A stretch of DNA of 64,000 nucleotides from Candidatus Heimdallarchaeota archaeon (lineage in GTDB: Archaea; Asgardarchaeota; Heimdallarchaeia; Heimdallarchaeales; Heimdallarchaeaceae). The DNA lies in the NCBI GenBank assembly GCA_030668875.1, contig DAOVER010000007.1:1-64000 (forward strand), given 5' to 3'. The number at the start of each line of letters is the position of its first letter. Within the stretch, counting starts at the first letter, position 1. Below are positions 1 through 8,663 of this stretch, piece by piece. The position numbers and the translations under genes were made by a program. The notes beneath the pieces were generated by a model that was not told the origin of the DNA, ran no database searches, and worked only from the letters and a program-made list of their open reading frames with translations.

Positions 1-1
1 G

Positions 2-523
2 AACAGATTGATCTATGGGCAAGCTTACTACAAACTGAAGGAGAAATGGAGGAGGAAATTGAAAGATGGGATTCATAAGTTAACGAGTTATTTGATAGAT
101 ATATGGGTCGAACGCGATCTCCATGAAGTAATTATAGGCTATAACTCTCTATGGAAACAAGGATTACATTTCTGGAAGAAAGTTACCCAGATGTTCGTCA
201 CCATCCCTTTTCTGAGAATCATCAATATCTTGAAGTATAAAGGAGCAGAACGAGGGATAAAGGTGGAAACCATCCCAGAACAATATACTTCTAAGAGCAG
301 TTTCCTAGACAACGAATTCCCCAAAAAACGAGTGAAGTACATAGGCAAACGAATCAAACGAGGGTTGTTCCGTTCTTCTAAAGGTTATTTAATCAATGCT
401 GATGTTAATGCTGCATACAATATATTAGTTAAAAGCGATCCGAAAGCCTTGCTTAAACGCAATGTGAACGGGGTAGGAGGATACGTGATGTATCCACAGA
501 GAGTGAGTATAGAACTCTTGTAG
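2..523 (+). CDS. tnpB: TnpB-type transposon nuclease, 3' part (5' end outside the window)
   Basis: C-terminal part of an IS200/IS605-family OrfB/TnpB protein; the frame is open to the window edge, so the real start and the first RuvC motif lie upstream. TnpB proteins are RNA-guided DNA nucleases of transposons. Visible are the IIGYNSLWKQ segment, then YTSKSSFLDNE, GKRIKRGLFRSSKG and INADVNAAYNIL, which holds the RuvC-III aspartate. The CPxCG zinc knuckles usual after YTSK are absent, as in a known TnpB subgroup with a YTSKxSFLDxE signature. A glutamate immediately before YTSK may be the rearranged catalytic Glu described for Fanzor-like TnpBs. Whether the element is intact cannot be judged here. 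Confidence 0.85.
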   Translation, partial: NRLIYGQAYYKLKEKWRRKLKDGIHKLTSYLIDIWVERDLHEVIIGYNSLWKQGLHFWKKVTQMFVTIPFLRIINILKYKGAERGIKVETIPEQYTSKSSFLDNEFPKKRVKYIGKRIKRGLFRSSKGYLINADVNAAYNILVKSDPKALLKRNVNGVGGYVMYPQRVSIELL

Positions 524-561
524 TTGTATATGATGACCTCTACGAAACTAGCTCAACTATG

Positions 562-580
562 GTTGTCTTAATATGACAAC
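562..580. repeat. Inverted repeat downstream of tnpB
   Basis: GTTGTC and GACAAC form a 6-bp stem with a 7-nt loop 38 nt after the tnpB stop. This position fits a transcription end, or structure of the transposon right end / omega-RNA region. No target or second copy is visible in the window, so its role is open. Confidence 0.35.
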
Positions 581-698
581 ATGACAATAACCCATCATGA
601 ATCAATTTATTAAAAATAGGGTGAACCTCAAATTGATATAATACCTTGAAAAGATTTATTATACATAAAGAATTTGATTTACTGCCATAGAAATATCG

Positions 699-1892
699 GT
701 GATTAAAATTAGTGATAACGACAAATACCATGAAATAGAGATTTCTCCTTTTCAATTACCATTTTTGCGAGATCTTGGAATTAAAGTCGTTTCCATGATA
801 GTTTTTGATATCATCTATGGTCCAGTTTGTTATATGAAAGAATTATCACGCTCAAATTTTGGAGATAAACTAAAGGATGTAAGTTCTCTTTCTGAAGTAT
901 ATACAGGTTTTGCGCGAACTAATGCTGATGTTATTACAAGTCTAGAAGAAAGAATAGTTATTGGTAGATACACTGTAAGAGAAGATGAAGTAGAGAATAT
1001 CGTTGTCCTTCTTCTAGTATGCGTTCCAACAGCTAATCTCGATAAATTAACTAAATATGCAAGATCTCTATCGGAACGAGCTAAAGGAAATCCTAAATTA
1101 CTTGATGACGCACTAAAACATCTAATAGAAGCTGAAAAAACAGCAGTACAAAAAATACCTATTTCAAGTCGTGATGGTGTTTTAACAAAAGGTATAACCA
1201 TTAATGATACCTCAGTAGTAACTGGAACTGAGTACAACAATTTCTACGGTTTCTTATTTGTTCAATATCATAGAGCAGAAATGGATGGTAGATTCTTTCC
1301 CAAAATGGTTGATGGAAAAAAAATAGATTTGCGTCATCTTTTCAAGTTTATTGATACTCAAAAGAATGAAGCTGAATTGAAAGAAGGTGACTTGATAAGC
1401 CTCTATTACAAAGGTCTCGAACTACTAGTGTATCAGCACATAGAGAAAGATGCTATCTTGATAGGAGCAAAGAAACCTCAGAGCAGAATTAATTATAGCT
1501 ATATCGATGAATGGTTTAAAATATTGTTTAACTCTTACATCAATATTCCTGGGAATAGCAAAGCAGTATCAACCGTTGAAGCAATAAAATTCTTGGATAA
1601 AAACGTCTCAAAACAACCTAAGAAGTATATAATAGATGAAATAATGGATCTCATTATAAATGCAGAAGATGACTATCCTGAGTTATCAAAAAGTAAGAAC
1701 ATTCTAAGACAACAAGGGTGGATTACTCTTCATAAAAACTATCAGCTTTTCTTAGAAAATTTAGATCTGATTAATGGAGACCAATCTGTTTATGGATTGA
1801 GCCAAGATTTGTCTGTACCTGTTTCTTCCGTAATAGAATTCATTATATTCCTCAAATCAAGAGGTTTCATAGACGTTTATAGAAAGAAATAA
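699..1892 (+). CDS. Hypothetical protein, possible longin-like repeats and C-terminal winged helix
   Basis: A 397-residue soluble protein not assignable to a named family. The GTG start is about 35 nt after a TATA-like stretch near 656-664. The segment MIVFDIIYGPVCYM (about residues 32-45) resembles the first strand of longin/roadblock-type folds, and a second alpha/beta segment starting near FYGFLFVQYHRAEMDG (about 183-198) may repeat the fold. The last 40 residues (YGLSQDLSVPVSSVIEF, then LKSRGFIDV) look like a winged helix-turn-helix. Both domain ideas come from pattern reading only. The gene stands alone, with no signal peptide or membrane segment. Confidence 0.6.
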   Translation: MIKISDNDKYHEIEISPFQLPFLRDLGIKVVSMIVFDIIYGPVCYMKELSRSNFGDKLKDVSSLSEVYTGFARTNADVITSLEERIVIGRYTVREDEVENIVVLLLVCVPTANLDKLTKYARSLSERAKGNPKLLDDALKHLIEAEKTAVQKIPISSRDGVLTKGITINDTSVVTGTEYNNFYGFLFVQYHRAEMDGRFFPKMVDGKKIDLRHLFKFIDTQKNEAELKEGDLISLYYKGLELLVYQHIEKDAILIGAKKPQSRINYSYIDEWFKILFNSYINIPGNSKAVSTVEAIKFLDKNVSKQPKKYIIDEIMDLIINAEDDYPELSKSKNILRQQGWITLHKNYQLFLENLDLINGDQSVYGLSQDLSVPVSSVIEFIIFLKSRGFIDVYRKK

Positions 1893-1998
1893 CCTGTTGT
1901 TTCACCTGAAATATTTTTGATTTTCTAAAAAAACTATAATAAGATTAAAAATACATTGTGTATTCTTTAGCATATAATCTCCTATACTGGTGCACTTT

Positions 1999-3000
1999 AT
2001 GAGAATGTACGAAGCCGAAGAATCATTATCTGAAGAAGAAATCAACAAAAACTTAGATATATTACTAAAATTATCCGCATTAAAGGCATCCAAGATGTTT
2101 GAAAACCTAGATATTTACAACATTCTGAATCGTCCTAGATCACCTGAAGAGATATTTCATATGTCCAATTTCAATACTTTGCAAGAGGAGTTCGTCAGAG
2201 TGTTTGATTTACTAACTTATAACGAGTTATTAACAAAACAAGGAGAATTTTACGCTGAAAATCCTAGACGAAAATTTCTAGAAGAGTATATGGAGAACGA
2301 TATAAAAGAATTCGATAATGATTTAATTGCACATTTCAACTCATTGTTTGACCGACTTGGTTCTATATATGAATCCATACTTAAAGGAGAGTCAAGCAAA
2401 TTACAAGAAGTTGATCTAATAAATGTACTTGATTCCATATTGGGTTCAGAATATTTCTTTCAATTACGTAGTTTATTCTTCAAGACAATATCTCAACGAA
2501 TGTCATTGTTTTTCTCCAAAGACAAACTGACTTTTCTTAATTGGGGTAATGGTTCAGGTTATGATGCTTTACACTTAGCTGATTTCTATAGGCACAACGT
2601 CAAAGTTATCAGCATAGAACCACCAAATTCTCTTAACAGATGCCAAGTTTTACAAGATCTATATGAAATTTATAATGTTGAATTCATAGAATATGATGAT
2701 TTCAAAGCAAATCAAATGGCAAATTCTGTTGATCTAGTTGTGGGAACAAGCTTCCTCTTCAAAGATGATTTAAAGAAATTCATAGATGTAAGTAAAATCG
2801 TTTTACACGATGAAGGCTATTTAGCTTTACCTCTTATTCGAAAACTTTCCCTATCTTTTGACTGGATTATGGGTGTTTACACTCCCTATTATTTCAATCT
2901 AGAAAGAAACTCACTAATTGCTAAATTAAAGCATTATGGCATCTCAAAATTGAAATACATTGGATTAGATGAAAGTTTTATTATGATGCAAAAAATATAG
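1999..3000 (+). CDS. SAM-dependent methyltransferase-like protein with N-terminal helical domain
   Basis: Class I methyltransferase fold in the C-terminal half: LNWGNGSGYDALHLADF is motif I (SAM-binding glycine loop), followed by VISIEPP as the acidic strand-2 end and VDLVVGTSFLF as motif IV. The N-terminal part (KASKMFENLDIYNILNRPRSPEEI) resembles the winged-helix dimerisation domain of O-methyltransferases. The substrate is unknown. ATG at 1999 is preferred over GTG at 1990 because a TATA-like box (about 1970) lies some 26 nt upstream, placing the transcript start at the ATG. It converges on the flotillin gene, and the two share a hairpin at their 3' ends. Confidence 0.7.
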   Translation: MRMYEAEESLSEEEINKNLDILLKLSALKASKMFENLDIYNILNRPRSPEEIFHMSNFNTLQEEFVRVFDLLTYNELLTKQGEFYAENPRRKFLEEYMENDIKEFDNDLIAHFNSLFDRLGSIYESILKGESSKLQEVDLINVLDSILGSEYFFQLRSLFFKTISQRMSLFFSKDKLTFLNWGNGSGYDALHLADFYRHNVKVISIEPPNSLNRCQVLQDLYEIYNVEFIEYDDFKANQMANSVDLVVGTSFLFKDDLKKFIDVSKIVLHDEGYLALPLIRKLSLSFDWIMGVYTPYYFNLERNSLIAKLKHYGISKLKYIGLDESFIMMQKI

Positions 3001-3024
3001 AAGAAGAAAAAAGTTACTTCTTCT
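2999..3024. terminator. Hairpin between convergent genes
   Basis: AGAAGAAG pairs with CTTCTTCT around a 10-nt loop, spanning the stop codon of the methyltransferase gene and the last codons of the flotillin gene on the other strand. Its position between convergent genes suggests a shared transcription end. Archaeal termination depends mainly on T-runs, so this is tentative. Confidence 0.3.
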
Positions 3025-4165
3025 TCTTTTCAATACCTATGTCAGTTCTTTTAGCTAATTCAGGCACAATTTGCAAAAATGGTAGGATTGCATTAGCTAT
3101 CGATGAGAAAGCATCCTCTTTACTACCAGTTACTATCATTTTATCAATCTCTAGATTCTGATAAATTTCTGGAAGTTTCTCAATTATCATCTCTTGGAAT
3201 AGACGAGAATCTGATTTGTTTAATGCTTCAATTCTTTTAAGAATACCTTCAGCTTCAGCCATTTTGGCTTCACGAATAACTGTAGCTTCACCTCGAGCTC
3301 TTGATTCAATTTCGAATTGTTTAGCTTCAGCTAGTTTCTTAATTCTATCCGCTTCTGCAGAAGCTTCTATCTTAATCTTTGTTTGATAAGTTTGAGCTTC
3401 TACTTCTGTCCTCCTTCTCTCTAGTTCTTGAACCTGAATGTCTTTCTCTTTCTCCTTAGAGTCGACATCCATACCAACTTCTTGTTCTTCAATACCCACT
3501 TTACGACTTACTTCAAGATCTCGTAACTTTGTTATTTCTTCCATTTCAGCGTTCTTCAATCTAGCAAGTTTCTCTTGTTCGATTTTCATTATAGCGCTAA
3601 CATTTGATTTCAGATTAGGATCGATAATTTCAATCTCTCTAATCTCACATGATTCGATAACTAAACCCCAATCTCGTGTTAAAGTGTGTAGTTCTTTAGT
3701 TACAGCTTCTATGATCGCTTGTCTATCTCTAATGATCTTTTCTAGTGCCATATTTGCGCAAGCAGTTCTTATAATGCTTTCAGCTGCATTTTTGATGATT
3801 TTCTCAACGTGTGCTTGTGATGCGGTATCCCATGAAGTACGTGAGAACGCTACTTCAGGATCAACAACTCGCCAGAAAATGAACGCAGTTACACTAATTT
3901 CTTGAAATTCTCGCGAAACTACTTTTTCTTTAGCTTCTAAAAATGTAGACTGCGTTGTTACAGGTATCACTCTAACTTCATCTATAAGTGGAATAACTAC
4001 TGCTTTCCCTCCTATCCCTGCTTTGATAACTCTCCCATTACGAAAGTGTATCATATATGTATCAGAAGTAAATTTCCGATAACGACTTGCATAGAATAGC
4101 AAGAATAGTATAGCAACACCAACGATTCCAATAACTATCCAAACAATAACCATTGTTATTTCCAT
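3014..4165 (-). CDS. Flotillin/SPFH (band 7) domain membrane protein
   Basis: A 383-residue protein with one N-terminal membrane helix (about residues 5-26), an SPFH/band-7 domain (about 30-190, including FIFWRVVDPEVAFSRTSW), a long charged coiled coil (about 190-310) rich in Glu, Lys and Ala (KIEASAEADRIKKLAEAKQFE), and a C-terminal helical part. This matches flotillin/YqiK-type scaffold proteins that oligomerise at membranes. The upstream gene on the same strand is an NfeD-like OB-fold protein, the classical partner of flotillins. The 136-nt gap contains a TTAAAAA stretch about 50 nt before the start, so it may have its own promoter. Confidence 0.88.
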   Translation of the reverse strand: MEITMVIVWIVIGIVGVAILFLLFYASRYRKFTSDTYMIHFRNGRVIKAGIGGKAVVIPLIDEVRVIPVTTQSTFLEAKEKVVSREFQEISVTAFIFWRVVDPEVAFSRTSWDTASQAHVEKIIKNAAESIIRTACANMALEKIIRDRQAIIEAVTKELHTLTRDWGLVIESCEIREIEIIDPNLKSNVSAIMKIEQEKLARLKNAEMEEITKLRDLEVSRKVGIEEQEVGMDVDSKEKEKDIQVQELERRRTEVEAQTYQTKIKIEASAEADRIKKLAEAKQFEIESRARGEATVIREAKMAEAEGILKRIEALNKSDSRLFQEMIIEKLPEIYQNLEIDKMIVTGSKEDAFSSIANAILPFLQIVPELAKRTDIGIEKKKK

Positions 4166-4301
4166 TCTTCTTCATACCCTCTGTTTTCTGTGAATCAAAA
4201 TTAGTAATGGTTGCTTTTTAAGGTATCCAAACGTCGATAAGTAAAAAGGTGAAGTGAGAAACTAATTTCTGCAATAGATAAAAAGAAGAAAAATAAAGAA
4301 A

Positions 4302-5054
4302 TTAGATGACATCAACAAGGTATACTCTGTTCTTCACAGCAACAATACGAACCTGTTCTTCTCGCTCAAATCTTTTGAAATGGTCAAAGCTTTTTGCATT
4401 TAGTTTCTGTAATCCCATGCCTTCTCCAAGATCAACATGGATGATTCCTCCTCTTGAATCTACAGGAACATAAACTAATGCTACCTTACCTACAAGTTGA
4501 AGTCCACGTATAATTGGTTTAACAGTTGTAGCTGAAATTTTCTTCCAAATATTTGTAATAGCTAGTGCTAATAGAAAAGGTGAGACAATTATTACGATTA
4601 TTCTGAATATTCTTATTCCAATACTTTCTGAACTAATTTGTAGTGTAGATACACCTAGAATCCCGAACATAAGGAAATATGTAGACATTAGTAAAAATAT
4701 AGGGGCAGTTGTATGAGTGACGTCCTTAAAGCCATCTGCATGCACTTCGGTGATATCCCCATCATGAGCCCCAGAAATGTCATGGTCCAGTGACACATCA
4801 TGGTCTACTGATAAATCATGATCTAATGATATATCGTGATCAACAGAGATGTCATGATCAAATGATATATCGTGATCAACAGAGATGTCATGATCCATTG
4901 ATATATCATGGTCACCAATCCCTAAGGCATGAGCTAGACTTTCTAAGTTTAGAACAACTGATAATAAAATCAAAATTCCGCCTGATATGAGTAAACCTAT
5001 TGCTAAATAATAAAGAACGCTCTCAAACCCATTAAGGAATGTATCAAATGACAT
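4302..5054 (-). CDS. NfeD-like membrane protein with a DHDISx repeat
   Basis: A 250-residue membrane protein with one N-terminal helix (about 13-35), a repetitive loop, two further helices (about 116-165) and a C-terminal beta-rich OB-like domain (LQLVGKVALVYVPVDSRGGIIHVDL onward). Helices followed by an OB fold and a flotillin gene next door fit the NfeD family, whose OB domain works with flotillin. Between the first and second helices lie eight consecutive hexapeptides DHDISx (residues 48-94), followed by more His and Asp (AHDGD, EVHADG). This insert is not part of ordinary NfeD proteins. It is transcribed divergently from the CCA-adding enzyme gene. Confidence 0.75.
   Translation of the reverse strand: MSFDTFLNGFESVLYYLAIGLLISGGILILLSVVLNLESLAHALGIGDHDISMDHDISVDHDISFDHDISVDHDISLDHDLSVDHDVSLDHDISGAHDGDITEVHADGFKDVTHTTAPIFLLMSTYFLMFGILGVSTLQISSESIGIRIFRIIVIIVSPFLLALAITNIWKKISATTVKPIIRGLQLVGKVALVYVPVDSRGGIIHVDLGEGMGLQKLNAKSFDHFKRFEREEQVRIVAVKNRVYLVDVI
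4773..4913 (-). repeat. 18-bp tandem repeat encoding DHDISx
   Basis: Eight in-frame copies of an 18-bp unit encode DHDIS plus a variable residue (M, V, F, V, L, V, L) inside the NfeD-like gene. Copies differ at synonymous positions and by conservative changes (DHDLS, DHDVS), so the peptide rather than the DNA appears to be maintained. Regularly spaced Asp and His could bind divalent metal ions; that is inference. Confidence 0.9.
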
Positions 5055-5206
5055 GTGATCCCCTGCTTTTTATTCTATGTAAATCTAGGCATACCAACTT
5101 AAAAACGTATAGAAATTCAGTGATTAACGAAATAGTCAAATAATCAGTTTGTAAGTATAATTTGAATGCATTGAATGGTATTAACGCGTCTGATTTCTCA
5201 ATTTGT

Positions 5207-6592
5207 ATGGAAGAAATCAGAAAAAGAGGATTGGAGCCAAAGTTATACACTATTCCGCAAAATTTGATGAATAAGATTAGTAATAGTATATTGAAGAAAA
5301 TACACATTGTAATTGAACTAGCTAAAGAACAGAAAATTTCTTTGGCTATAGTGGGGGGTTTTGTTAGAGATCTACTGTTAGGTAACCCAAGTCAAGATGT
5401 TGATTTTGTTGTTTTTAGAGGAGATATTAACGAATTTACACAAATATTAGCTAAAAGAACTGGGAGCAAAATAGGAAAAATGAATAACAAGACTCTTACA
5501 ACCCAGATTAGGTTTGCAGATGGTATTTTTTTTGAATTTAATTCTACAAGAAAAGAGGAGTATCAATACCCTTCTAGAACTCCAAAAGTATCTGCAGGCA
5601 CTATCCTGGATGATTTACATAGAAGAGATTTTACGATTAATGCATTATTGCTGTTCGATGAAAAAGTCATTGATATCTTCAATGGAAAGGAAGATTTAGA
5701 ACAAGGTATAATTCAAACTACTCGAAATCCTGAAACAGTATTTAAAGAGGATTATCTGAGAATACTTCGTGCTGTAAGATTTGCCAGTAAATTGGACTTT
5801 GTTCTATCGGAGAGAGTACAAACTGGAATCCGAAAAAACGTTAAGAATTTATTAGAAGTTCCAAAAGAACGAACATTATCTGAACTGAGAAGTGCTCTCA
5901 GTTATAATCCAATTAAAACATTGAAGCTATTGATAGATTTGAATATACTTGAAACAATGTTTTCTCAAATTCTAAACCTTGACTTAGATAAGAGAATCTT
6001 CTCGTCTGATACAATTTTTCAGAAAATTGAAACTAAATACAAGTACTTAACAGATATGAGCGTATCCGATATTGCAGTATATTTTGCTGTTTTACTTATG
6101 GAAACCTATGTAGAAGAAGAAGAGACTAAAAAAAGAGAATCTATGTTGAAATTGAAACTTGACAAACAATTGAGATTCTATAAATTTTCTAATAAACTAA
6201 GGGAAAACATACTTTTCATTATTGAAAATCGCAACTCACTTCTGAGCTTAATTGGCAGTAAACCTTCAAAACTTGAACTTAGACAACTATTAAAGAAACT
6301 AGGCACACAAATGGAGAATATAATTTATTTAACTGAGGCTGAATTATCTGTTAAAGCTAATAAATTAGATTTCACTTCTTTGAAAAATGCTCTAGATGAG
6401 ATAAAGAAGAAACATGATCTTATTAATTTTCAACTGCGTATTGATGGTTATGAAATTGAAGCCATATTTGGAATTAAAGGAAAGAAAATAAAACAATTAA
6501 AAAGCGATTTACAGAGAGCAATTATGAATGAAGAAATCGAAAATACTAAGGTATCTTGTATTAAGTATCTAAAAGAAAACTTGGAGAAATGA
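5207..6592 (+). CDS. cca: Class II CCA-adding enzyme / poly(A) polymerase family nucleotidyltransferase
   Basis: tRNA nucleotidyltransferase of the class II (bacterial/eukaryotic) type. Motif A is complete: IVGGFVRDLLLG followed by DVDFVV with the two metal-binding aspartates. DDLHRRDFTINALL is motif B/C, and EDYLRILRAVRFASKL contains the nucleotide-selecting EDxxR-like helix. The rest is helical body and tail domains. The enzyme builds or repairs the 3' CCA of tRNA, or could be an A-adding or poly(A) variant. Archaea normally use the unrelated class I enzyme, so this is unusual. The first in-frame ATG is at 5207, about 50 nt after a TATAATT stretch; TTG at 5162 is an alternative. Confidence 0.9.
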   Translation: MEEIRKRGLEPKLYTIPQNLMNKISNSILKKIHIVIELAKEQKISLAIVGGFVRDLLLGNPSQDVDFVVFRGDINEFTQILAKRTGSKIGKMNNKTLTTQIRFADGIFFEFNSTRKEEYQYPSRTPKVSAGTILDDLHRRDFTINALLLFDEKVIDIFNGKEDLEQGIIQTTRNPETVFKEDYLRILRAVRFASKLDFVLSERVQTGIRKNVKNLLEVPKERTLSELRSALSYNPIKTLKLLIDLNILETMFSQILNLDLDKRIFSSDTIFQKIETKYKYLTDMSVSDIAVYFAVLLMETYVEEEETKKRESMLKLKLDKQLRFYKFSNKLRENILFIIENRNSLLSLIGSKPSKLELRQLLKKLGTQMENIIYLTEAELSVKANKLDFTSLKNALDEIKKKHDLINFQLRIDGYEIEAIFGIKGKKIKQLKSDLQRAIMNEEIENTKVSCIKYLKENLEK

Positions 6593-6664
6593 ATACGAAA
6601 AAGATTAAAGTGTTTGACCCAGAACAATTGTAAGAGTACAGAAGTAGTAATTAATAGATAGGTG

Positions 6665-8422
6665 ATGAATGTGATGAGTTCCAGGGGTGGAATGTACCTT
6701 ATTGCCATTGTTATATGTTCGCTGTTAATGACTAGTTCTTACCATTCACAATCATATCAGACCAATGAGTTACCTACCAATTTGTTTCAAGATTCACCTG
6801 TAGTGGATTTTACAAATTCTTTGGAATATATCCTAGTAGAATCAATGAGGATTGAGTCAGATGAAGACTTCATTTTATTAGGCATACCTGGTAGTGGAAC
6901 CACTATGGACCCATATAGAATTGAATATTTCAAGCTGGGTGGATCTGGAATTGATACAGCATTATTTATTTCAAACATTACAAAGCATTTTATCATAGAA
7001 AATTGTCGAATTGCAGCAACATTTTTGATTAATATTGCCAATATCCCAGATGTAAGATTCAACATCACTGACAATTCTATATATAACACGGGGTCTTATT
7101 ATCCAATTGATACCCGGACTGGTATTAAATTGATTAATTGTTGTAATGTGTCTATAACAGGAAACATTGTAGAATCTTCATATATTGGGTTAGAAATGAT
7201 TTCCACAAATAACATACACGTAATGAATAATTCATTCTCTGGAAATGATAATGAAGATTCCAACATCAAATACGCTGGAATAAGATTAAAAAATACAATG
7301 GGTTGCAAATTCATAAATAATCTCTTTTCAAAGGGTGGTTTTTCTTTAGATTTAGATTTCGAGCAGTTTAATGATCTTTTAATTGAAAATAATTCAATAA
7401 GGGAAAGGGAAATATTATTCAGTAAGAATGAAACTGGAACAATAGTTTCCAATAACATATATGGACAAATTTTACTTTTCAATTGTCAATATATAATCGT
7501 TAATAACCTCATTCTGTCAGAACTTTACATCGGAATTGGTATATTTTTCTCAGATTCATGTGAAGTGTATGACAATATGTTAATTGACTGCCATCAAGGA
7601 ATTTATGATTTTAATTCATACAATTCTATAATTAGCAACAATTTTTGTGATAAAAATAGTATTGGTATCTCCGTAGAGACTGCTGAAAATTGTATTCTAA
7701 AAAACAATACCTGTATAAATTCCAATTTTTATGATGGAATCCAGCTATCTAACTCTCTCTATTCTTTAGTTGAAAATAACAATTGCTCATTTAACCGTCT
7801 AGGAAATGGTATTTTCGATTCCAGTTTCGATTCACTCATTCTTAACAATGTTTGCGAGTTTAATGGTTATGGACTTCATATGTGGTTCTCTGAAGCTACA
7901 GCTATTTGCAACAATAAATTCAATCAAAATTCTGGAGGTATTTGGGTTCTAGATGCCAATGATATTGGAATCTATAATAATTCAGTTGAATACAACACAA
8001 AGTTTGGAGGAATTATAGTTCAAAATGGTATTGGAGGAACTCTATCCTATAATTTATTATTGGAAAATGTTGGATATGGAGTAACATTAAATGGAGGAAC
8101 AAAGGATTATATTGTTCATCATAATAGTTTCTTCAATAACCTGATTCCTTCAGACGCTTTAAGCCAAGCTTCTGATGATGGAATAGGAAATTGTTGGTAC
8201 CATCCTGATACTCTTGTTGGTAACTACTGGTCTGATCGTGGAATATCAAGTAAATATGAAATAGATGGAACTGCTGAATCTATCGATTCATATCCACTAA
8301 AAGAACCAATTGTTCTCCCAAGTACTGACTATACTGGAAGAAGCACTTTCTTTATTGCTCTGACACTCACAGCATTAGCAATAGTAGCTTTTGTCCACAG
8401 AAAGAAGAGAGGCAAGATTTGA
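6665..8422 (+). CDS. Secreted right-handed beta-helix (NosD/PbH1-type) protein with C-terminal anchor
   Basis: About 586 residues. An N-terminal signal peptide (GMYLIAIVICSLLMTSSYHS) is followed by many parallel beta-helix rungs rich in Asn (patterns such as NNTCINSNFYDGIQLSNS and ISNNFCDKNSIGISV, about residues 110-500) as in NosD/pectate-lyase-like folds. A C-terminal membrane helix (FFIALTLTALAIVAFV) ends in a basic tail HRKKRGKI. It should be exported, anchored by its C terminus and face the outside; such proteins often bind or cleave polysaccharide, but no catalytic residues can be assigned. Possible starts are GTG 6662, ATG 6665 and ATG 6674. Confidence 0.85.
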   Translation: MNVMSSRGGMYLIAIVICSLLMTSSYHSQSYQTNELPTNLFQDSPVVDFTNSLEYILVESMRIESDEDFILLGIPGSGTTMDPYRIEYFKLGGSGIDTALFISNITKHFIIENCRIAATFLINIANIPDVRFNITDNSIYNTGSYYPIDTRTGIKLINCCNVSITGNIVESSYIGLEMISTNNIHVMNNSFSGNDNEDSNIKYAGIRLKNTMGCKFINNLFSKGGFSLDLDFEQFNDLLIENNSIREREILFSKNETGTIVSNNIYGQILLFNCQYIIVNNLILSELYIGIGIFFSDSCEVYDNMLIDCHQGIYDFNSYNSIISNNFCDKNSIGISVETAENCILKNNTCINSNFYDGIQLSNSLYSLVENNNCSFNRLGNGIFDSSFDSLILNNVCEFNGYGLHMWFSEATAICNNKFNQNSGGIWVLDANDIGIYNNSVEYNTKFGGIIVQNGIGGTLSYNLLLENVGYGVTLNGGTKDYIVHHNSFFNNLIPSDALSQASDDGIGNCWYHPDTLVGNYWSDRGISSKYEIDGTAESIDSYPLKEPIVLPSTDYTGRSTFFIALTLTALAIVAFVHRKKRGKI

Positions 8423-8436
8423 AACTTTAAACACTT

Positions 8437-8559
8437 TTAGGATTCTAGTAATTCTAGTAATTCTTCTTTGTTTATTAAATCTGATTCTGAAACTATTTAC
8501 TTGATTGTTTTATCAGTTTCATGGGCTTTCATCGCTAATTCTACTGCTTTATCATAACC
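8437..8559 (-). pseudogene. Remnant of the C terminus of a class II fumarase/aspartase
   Basis: The reverse strand reads GYDKAVELAMKAHETDKTIK, stop, IVSESDLINKEELLELLES, stop. This matches the C-terminal domain of the fumarase/aspartase superfamily (pattern GYxKAxxxAxxAxxxxxTlkE, then the LxxEEL tail). The in-frame TAA sits where the family has Glu, consistent with a GAA to TAA change. Upstream the frame reads TFV preceded by another stop, and no body of the enzyme is recognisable. It is therefore a decayed 3' fragment and unlikely to be expressed. Confidence 0.7.
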
Positions 8560-8663
8560 TACAAAGGTAGTTTAGATAAAACAATAGCTTTGTTATATGA
8601 TTATATCTTTGTGTCAAAAAAATAGAAGTAAAGCGATTTCAATTGAAATCTGTCCTGTTTTGA

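Noticed and set aside
4790-4990. Plus-strand frame with repeated YRDQQRCHDQMI-like peptides
   Set aside because: It is the antisense reading of the DHDISx repeat; the minus-strand frame has membrane helices and an OB domain and a flotillin neighbour.
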